Below are positions 57,211-64,000 of a DNA stretch of 64,000 bases, piece by piece. A model generated the notes under the pieces. It was not told where the DNA came from and did not search any database. It worked only from the letters and a program-made list of their open reading frames with translations. The first letter of the stretch is position 1; each line of letters starts with the position of its first letter. Source of the DNA: Anthonomus grandis grandis. Its lineage: Eukaryota > Arthropoda > Insecta > Coleoptera > Curculionidae. Both the position numbers and the translations under genes were made by a program. Where the stretch lies: positions 20,394,227 through 20,458,226 of the forward strand of contig NC_065546.1 of NCBI RefSeq assembly GCF_022605725.1, written 5' to 3'.

Positions 57211-58540
57211 TTAAGAGACTCTCTCAAGGGATGTATTTTTCTGCTGCTTCATTAGCTGAATATCAGCTACCATCATTTCTTTCACTAACTCGAGAAATGA
57301 AACTTTGGGCGTCCAACCAAAAGCCTTTTTAGCTTTACTTGAGTCACCCAGAAGAAAATTCTGTAAATAAAAACATCACCTTTATTATTTCTATAGTGCT
57401 TAAAGCTATAGTACGGTATACTTACAACATCTGTAGGTCGAAAATATTTGGGATCAACTCTAACCCTAATAATTCCAGTGTCTTTTTCCTTGCCCACTTC
57501 TTTAAGCCCTTCACCCTCCCAGACAATTTCTTTGCCTACATGCTTAAAAGCCTCCTCAACAAATTCTTTTACGCTATGGGTTTCGCCTGTACTTATGACA
57601 AAATCTTCTGGTTTTTCTTGTTGAAGCATCATCCACATAGCCTGTAAAAACAATATTAAGAAAAACGGACTTAAATAATTTTTTTAGAAGACTTACTTCG
57701 ACATAATCTCTGGCATGTCCCCAATCCCTTTTAGAGTTTAAATTTCCTAAAACCAAGCATTCACTGAGGCCCAAGTGAATCTTAGCCACTTCTCTAGTTA
57801 TTTTTTTAGTAACGAATGTTTCACCTCTCCTAGGACTTTCATGATTAAAAAGAATACCATTGCAAGCAAACATATTATAAGCATCCCTATAGTTTATTAC
57901 GATCCAATAAGCATAAAGTTTGGCACATGCTATCAAAAATTATTATTATACAAGTTAGATAGAAATATTTTTTTATTATAAAAAACGTACCATAAGGGGA
58001 CCTAGGATTAAAAGGGGTTTCCTCATTTTGCGGTATGGCTTTAACATCACCATAAAGTTCACTGGTGGAAGCTTGGTAAAATTTTGAATAATTTTCGAGG
58101 CCACAGGTTCTGATAGCATCTGGAATTATTTATTGTATCGTGTGGAGTTATTCGCACATTATATACAAACCTAAAAGTCTAAGAGTACCAACAGCATCGA
58201 CTTCAGCAGTATATTCGCTTAAATCAAAAGAAACTTTAACATGGCTTTGAGCAGCTAAATTATAGATTTCTATAGGTTTGACTTTGTTAATAATTTTTAC
58301 AAGGCAACTGGAATCGGTCATATCACCATAATGCAACTGAAACTTTCCACCTGAACATTAAAAAATATTTAAGATTATAAAAAAAGTGTAAAACACTTAT
58401 ATCTATTAGTTACCTTTACGAGCATATGATTCCCCATATAAATGTTCTATTCTGCTGTTGTTAAAGGTACTGGCCCTGCGAATAATGCCATGCACTTCAT
58501 AGCCTTTGTTTAGCAAGAATTCTGCTAAATAGGAACCATC
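57211..58540 (-). CDS. gmd: GDP-mannose 4,6-dehydratase, lacking first exon(s)
   Basis: There are six exons in transcription order: 58540-58414, 58350-58171, 58119-57991, 57929-57697, 57641-57426 and 57360-57211. All have GT-AG borders and consistent phases (0-1, 1-1, 1-1, 1-0, 0-0), giving 344 residues to the TAA at 57211. Exon 1 here starts DGSYLAEFLLNKGYEVHGII, the second half of the Rossmann TGxxGQDGSYLAE motif, so only about 25-30 residues are missing. QASTSELYG carries the catalytic Thr and Glu. The YxxxK pair lies across a splice junction and reads YACAK, where relatives have YGAAK. NGILFNHESPRRGETFVT and KRDWGHARDYVE are near-invariant family blocks. The enzyme converts GDP-mannose to GDP-4-keto-6-deoxymannose, the first step to GDP-fucose, in the cytosol. 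Confidence 0.95.
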
Positions 58541-59169
58541 CTGTGGGCAATTTAATACCATAAAATGAATACGAATTTTTTGATGAAAATTTAAATAGTT
58601 ACATACTTGATGTACACTTTAAAAGTCCTAAAAATATTTTCAGAAATGCAATAAGCTCTGGGGATATTATCATAGAAACCTCAAAACGCATTAACATACT
58701 TTAAAGCTACAACATACTCATATTCATATATTGCCAAAATTAAATTGTTACATACATGTTTATATTATACAAAAATTTGTACGTTTACTATTGTAATTAT
58801 ATTAGGTACCTAGAAAACCTAATTTCTGTGTGTACCATAATAACTATAATACTAAGAGTTTAACAATAAAAACTAACTGGATAAATATTAAAATAAGTTT
58901 ACAAAACTTAATTAGCTTGATAGTTTATAATATAAATAAAATTAATATAATTATAATAATTAAAAAGAAAAAAAAAGAAGTTTTATTACTTTGAATCAAG
59001 AAAAACAATTCAGAATAATGATGAAAACTTTTCGAAATTATGACCTATAAAAGTGATACATTTTACATATTTGACATACACAGTCTGTCATCCTTACTGT
59101 TAGCGGCAAAATGTTAGTATGTTAAAATGTTGTATATTTATATGTATTTCATATAAAATTTCCGAATTA
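58541..59169. other. gmd 5' intron, AT-rich
   Basis: No exon with the missing LITGITGQ start could be found here or further on to 64000. Confidence 0.4.
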
Positions 59170-59316
59170 ATTTATAATGTTATTAGTTAATCTTAACATA
59201 TGTTGTTTCCACTCGAGGTTCTGGTCGACGATTACTCCTAAATATTTAGAATGTTAATACATTTACCTAGATGCTATTAAAATTAGGACGATTGGCATTT
59301 GTTAGGGAGAAAGCTA

Positions 59317-60704
59317 CACTACCGCTCAAAAGTATTTGCCCACCATGTATTCTTTTTAATATTTTAAATTATATACAAAAATCTCATCTTTATACCTACA
59401 TTTAGATTGTATCTTTGTAAATTGCATATATGCTTAAAGAGCATACCTATCAACTATGGTTCGTTAAAAAACACTGAGTATTTAAAAATAGTTTTGCAAA
59501 TAACATACAATGTAGTGAAAATATGCACTTCTAAAAAACTAATCTGTTTACAGCTCGATTCCGATGAAATTTAAAACATTTAAAGGTGTTTAGTTTTCAA
59601 GAATTGATTTTGTGTAACATTGGTAAATAATTTTCCTTGCTTATTGACGATTGTCACCGTTTCTTTGCTGGTTTTTCAACATTCTTTAAAATGGCTTAAA
59701 CAAAAGAGTTATCGGTAGAAACAAAAGGTTGGACTTTATAAGGCTGGAAAGACTAACCGTCAAATTTAACAGCAAAAATCAACAAGGAGCGTCAAAGAGC
59801 GGTCAGTGTTTCGACAGTAAAACGGCGACTTTATAATGCTGGTCTTAAAGGACGTTTAACTGTATCAAAACCGTTACTGAAGGATGTTAATAAGAAGAAA
59901 AGACTTGAGTGGGCCCAATCACACAAAGAATGGACCATTGATGACTGGAAGAAAGTTCTCTGGAGTGACGAGTCGAAATTCGAGGTTTTTGGAACGAAGA
60001 GGTGAGTTTTTGTTCGCCGTTATGCCAATGAAAGGGTCGCTGAGAACTGTGCGGTGGCCTCAGTTAAACACAGTGGTGGTTCGGTGATGGTGTGGGGTTG
60101 TTTCGGAGGATCTGCAGTAGGCGATCTAGTTAGAATAGAGGGAATTCTTCGAAAAGAGGGTTACAAAACAATTTTAAGTGACAATGAACTTCCTTCTGGT
60201 ACTCGAATAATTGGGAAAAACTTCATCTTTCAACATGACAATGATCCCAAGCACACGTCGAAATTGTGCAAGCAATATTTAGGTCAATTACAAAGGCAAC
60301 ATCTTCTGAAAGTTATGGTATGGCCCCCACAATCTCGCCCCGTACCTCAATCCTATCGAATTACTGTGGGATAAACTGGACAGACAAGTGCGAAAATCAT
60401 GCCCCACATCAAAAGAAGACTTGTGGGGGATTATCCAAGAAGAGTGGCACAAGATACCTCAGGAAACTTTAGACAAATTAATTAGAAGACTACCAAAACT
60501 CTGTGAAGCTGTTATTAAAAATCGAGGCGGACATGTAGATGATTCCAAAATTTGATTTTCTTAGATTTAATTAATTGAAAAATTTATTGTTTATATTCAT
60601 TTTGTTATAAATAAACCGTTTCATAAGAATAACTGATGGGTTTATTATTTTTAGTTATAACTTTAAAACAGTCATTTGTGGGCAAAAACTTTTGAGCGGT
60701 AGTG
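59317..60704 (+). mobile_element. Tc1-like element, 1388 bp
   Basis: TA flanks at 59315-59316 and 60705-60706. Both termini read CACTACCGCTCAAAAGT followed by (A/T)TTTGCCCAC, a typical short Tc1 inverted repeat. It lies inside a LINE, whose reading continues on either side, so the insertion order is clear. Confidence 0.9.
59692..60555 (+). pseudogene. Tc1 transposase (DD34E), broken
   Basis: The ATG at 59692 meets a stop after two codons (MA, TAA), then TKELSVET continues. Readable blocks are TVKRRLYNAGLKGRL, KRLEWAQSHKEWTIDDWKKV, LWSDESKFEVFG (first Asp), HSGGSVMVWGCFGG, FQHDNDPKHTSKLC (second Asp) and, in a shifted frame, AP.LNPIELLWDKLD as YLNPIELLWDKLD (the Glu) near 60345-60380. It ends IKNRGGHVDDSKI before TGA at 60553. 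Three or more frame breaks. Confidence 0.8.
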
Positions 60705-62700
60705 TATGTAGTTGGTTTTGTCAACATTTCATGTAAGTTTGAAAGAGCCAATTTTTGATTAATCTTAAACCTAAAGATGTTTTTTCACGCACCTCACACA
60801 CCATACCAATTTCAAGTAATCTGTTAAAAAATTTATATAGGCTAAGAAAAGTAATGGCCCAAGAACGGTACCCTGTGGTATTCCTATCAGCATCTCTGAG
60901 GGATCACTATAGGTATCATTAATTTTAGTCATCTGTTTTCGGCTCGCCAAATAACTCTTAAAATCTTCTAACACAACCCCTGACACCAAATATTTAGGAC
61001 ATTAAGAAGGTTCTCATGAGGTACCGTGTCAAAAGCCTTCGCTAGATCAAGAAATCTTGCAAGGCACTTGCACACCCTTAACGAGGTGTTTCATTATGGT
61101 TCTTGTGACCTGGAGTATAGCGTCCGAACTACTAATACCTGTGCAGAAGCCGAATTGGTTTTTAAATAAAATGGTATTATCAGACAAGAATTTAGAGAGT
61201 CGTTCTTTTAAGCATTTTTCAAGTTTTGGCAAAATTTGTAATCACACTAATTGGACAAAAAATTATAATTTTTGATCTTTCACCAGCTTTATAGATGGGA
61301 GTAACAACTGAGGTTTTAAAACATTCAGGGACAGTGCCCGATGTAAATATAAGATTGATTATATGTATCAATGGATTAATTATATAGGTGAAATTTTTTT
61401 ATGATTTGAGTTTGTGTTCCATTATAACCAGGCGAACAGTTGTTTTTGAGTGAATTTATATGTTCAATAATTTCATTTCTACTAACAGGTCTTAAAAACA
61501 TTAAGTTCAGTGATCTATACTTTAGTTTGAAAATATTGCTTGGAGATTTTCTTTTACTGGCCATAGTTTTCCCTACATTAACAAAAAATTGGTTGCGGGA
61601 TTCAGCAGCATTTCTCTTTTGTCAGTAAACGGCTGATTATTATCATCCTGAACATCTGTTTTTAGATTGTTCCTTAGTTTCATTAACTGCATTTGAAATG
61701 ATCTGGTATATCTTTTTGAAATCATGTTGATGAGGATTTATTTGGGCTTTGTAATAGTTAAACTTTTGTTTATTAATTATTTTATTTAGATTGTTTCTAT
61801 AATTTATATTAACTCTCTTATTTTCCAAATTGTTATTCTTTAAAAGTATTTTTTTTCATTTTATTAGGTTTCCTCAGTGCTTAGATAAGGCTTGTGGTAA
61901 TCCAGGGTTTAAGTTTTTTCTGCTCGGTGTAGTAAACTGTTTTTTGGTTAGTCGCTTTTCCCACAAATAATGCCATATTATTCGTAATATTTTGTGTTGC
62001 CGCCTCAGCGTTATTTGTTTCCAAGACCTCTCCCCAGCTTTCCCCTTTAAGTAGATCTTCAAACTTTCCAGGGTCTAATGTTGAGATAATCCTGGATACT
62101 TGCTATTTTTTTATGTTTATAACTTTTGAAGAAAAATCGGTCATTATAGGATAGTGATCATATATCATTTTGAAGTATAAACGAGGTTTGATGAGTTGAA
62201 TTTGTTTTAAAACTATTTTTCACAAAAATGTGATAAAGAGATGACCTGCTTGTAGATGTAACACGTGTAGACCCATTTAAGCAATTATAAAACTCGTAAA
62301 AATTTAAAAGGGATAGGTATTGACTAACCTCTTTATCTTCCTTATTTAATATGTTAATATTAGATAGAAGGCTGTTGGTTTTATAAGAAAAAAATTTGCT
62401 CAAGTCACTAAAAAAAATTGTGCATTAGTTGATGGTGGTCTATACTCACAAAGAATTTCATAGTTAATGTCATGAATATGAAAATTAACTTGGCTTAGTG
62501 TAACTCTTGATTTATTTAGAGTTAAATTTTGGACTGAGGCATCTAGACTTTTCTTTATATATACAACAGTACCATCGTTTTTATTGAATTTTGCATTATT
62601 ATAATACACATTGAAATTACTTATATTATAAAGGTTAATGTTTTCAACAGACCAACTCTCAGTATAATAATGTCACAAAATTTATTTTAATCATAGGTTT

Positions 62701-63479
62701 CAAGAAATATTAGTAAATCATTATAGTCTTTAGTCTTTTAATTTTCTAGCTTTGGCTGTCTTATTTTTTAGGTGGTGGATTGGTAGCGAAGTGACTTTCA
62801 TGTGAATATTCATTGGATTTAAAAGTGTAAATCAAGAGCACGAAGTTTAATAAGATGGCATCGGTCCTCAATACCAGATCAATGCCCCTGCCGCCGCAAA
62901 AAAATTGTCTTTACTATTTTAATATTAAGAGTGTTTTAAAACAGGAGCTCTCAGTTTTCTTTAACTTAAAAAACTTTCAAATCTTTTAAGTTGCAGATCC
63001 TATAGTGGAGATTTTTGGTAAACGATATAATTTTGGAATTCCAAGTAAAGAAATTTGAGATCTTAAAATTACCATTGTTTTCCAGTCAAAACAGCTAACA
63101 TTGTTTTTCAAAAATCAATAATTTAATTCTAAGTACAGATATAGTTATTGTTTCTAGTGATGTATTTTCTTTTTTCTCATGCATTCCTATATCAGAGACT
63201 TTGGAATATCTGATTGAATTTTTGGAAGTAAAGGTTTCGATAATCTCCAAGAAATAATTGAATTTAAAAAACTGCAATATTTTTTAATATAACAACTACT
63301 GTAAAACAACTGGAAGGCACAGCCAAGAGCCTCGGCCTTTTTCTCTCTCCCAGAGCTCTTCATCAACCGTTTTGACTTAAATGCAAAAAATTCAATCAAA
63401 TACTTTCACGAATTTGGTTAAGATATATTGGTGATTATTAAATAGATGATCAATATTGATAAATTTGTAACTCAATAAC
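62701..63479. other. gmd intron stretch, no gene seen
   Basis: No motif in either strand. A TGGCATCGGTCCTCAATACC block at 62855 is relatively GC-rich but has no splice context that I can support. Confidence 0.3.
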
Positions 63480-63960
63480 ATCCATTAAATTTACCTGCGA
63501 ACACGAGAGGAATACCCAACTTCCATTCTTGCATAATCTTGTCATCAAAAATCATAATCAGGTAGAATTTGATATTTATCGAAAAGAAACAAATACTTTT
63601 AGATAGATAATTCCGGACTCCAACCATTGCTTTCAACAGAAAATGGCTAGCATGTATTTATTAGCACAATGTACCAAGCATTGTTTGGTTGATACAGAAA
63701 AAGCATTAATTAAAACAATTTCTAGGGCCACTAGTTATGACATAATATTATTGACGAGCTGATTAGAAGACATAGATTTACTGTTAATCTCAAAAAGTCT
63801 ACCACACTTCAAAGAGATGAAAATAAGCAAACTTTTCTATCCTACCTTCACAAGAAGCTTTGATAGGGTTTTTAAATACTTAGGTCTAAGAATGGTCTAT
63901 CAAAGTTCTTAAGTTAGGAAGTTTAAAATCTTAAGTTAGGAAGTTTAGTTAAAGACTAAT
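63480..63960 (+). pseudogene. Second Penelope-like RT fragment
   Basis: The strand reads LPFLHNLVIKNHNQVEFDIY, RKETNTFR, stop, IIPDSNHCFQQKMASMYLLA and KALIKTISRATSYDI. After a shift comes IIDELIRRHRFTVNLKKSTT. These are the RT C-terminal blocks of Penelope-like elements (FDIYRKPT..., DSNHC..HKMA, and the I..LI.+H helix). It differs from the 47358 copy in wording, so it is a different family. Its GIY-YIG part would lie further right or is lost. Confidence 0.55.
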
Positions 63961-64000
63961 GAAAAGTCCGGGTGTAGGAGATTAATTGCAACGATTGTAA

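Larger units (their letters stand above)
59170..62700 (-). mobile_element. LINE in gmd intron, interrupted by a Tc1 element
   Basis: Transcribed right to left. Endonuclease pieces: GTVVYIKKSLDASVQNLTLN and YRPPSTNAQFF (62609-62400). Then a linker with NYRNNLNKIINKQKFNYYKA (61828-61700) and RT: NEIIEHINSLKNNCSPGYNG (61564), LFKNQFGFCTGISSSDAIL (61150), FLDLAKAF around 61040, and IGIPQGTVLGPLLFLAYINF (60880). LINQKLALSNLHEMLTKPTT follows before the Tc1 insertion at 60705. Past it, 59250-59205 (minus) reads KYLGVIVDQNLEWKQHM in frame with the RT thumb. Every domain has stops or shifts. Confidence 0.7.

Overview
The window is AT-rich eukaryotic DNA and almost certainly comes from an insect. The evidence is GT-AG introns, animal genes split over kilobases, and a dense load of Tc1/mariner, non-LTR (LINE), Penelope-like and PIF/Harbinger elements. 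The mix fits a beetle, but nothing here proves the order. There is no sign of bacterial, viral or CRISPR content.

Four host loci can be supported. (1) 2271-2428 joined to 8922-9123 (+) is the 3' end of a gene for an acidic, tail-anchored membrane protein; its 5' exons lie before the window. (2) 19271-20461 (-) is an intact single-exon gene for a 396-residue protein of unknown function. (3) 38624-53469 (+) is a complete three-exon HINT3-type histidine-triad gene with a 14.3-kb first intron packed with retroelements. (4) 57211-58540 (-) holds six exons of GDP-mannose 4,6-dehydratase (gmd), lacking only the first coding exon(s), which must lie beyond at least 5.4 kb of intron. A GC-rich patch at 18672-18842 may be an exon or a CCAAT-type promoter.

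Most of the rest is fossil transposons. At 0.5-7.6 kb there are DD41D mariner relics, LINE fragments and a foldback MITE. At 10.3-13.0 kb lies a whole DD41D (rosa-like) element with about 600-bp inverted termini, followed by a Tc1 relic. At 21.4-22.4 kb is a 5'-truncated LINE with a long open frame. At 24.1-26.0 kb there are THAP/zinc-finger fragments and a shared 20-mer that may mark a P-like element. At 27.6-29.8 kb a LINE sits inside a hAT-like element. At 30.6-37.5 kb there are Penelope ends, a mariner relic, an RNase-H LINE, a PIF/Harbinger relic with an opposed MADF/Myb fragment, and a 1.37-kb foldback element.

Inside the HINT3 intron (39-53 kb) lie a full-length degenerate LINE, a second RT fragment, and a Penelope-like element that begins with an inverted copy of its own 3' part, carries AACCC repeats, and is split by another LINE. 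A second DD41D element (54.3-56.5 kb) separates HINT3 from gmd. The gmd 5' intron carries a LINE interrupted by a Tc1 element, then a further Penelope fragment near the window end.

No wholly new system is proven. The most unusual objects are the self-inverted Penelope element with telomere-like repeats and hammerhead-like motifs, the group of elements sharing CAGGGTG termini (two with readable DD41D transposases and very long inverted repeats), and the THAP element bounded by an inverted 20-mer.
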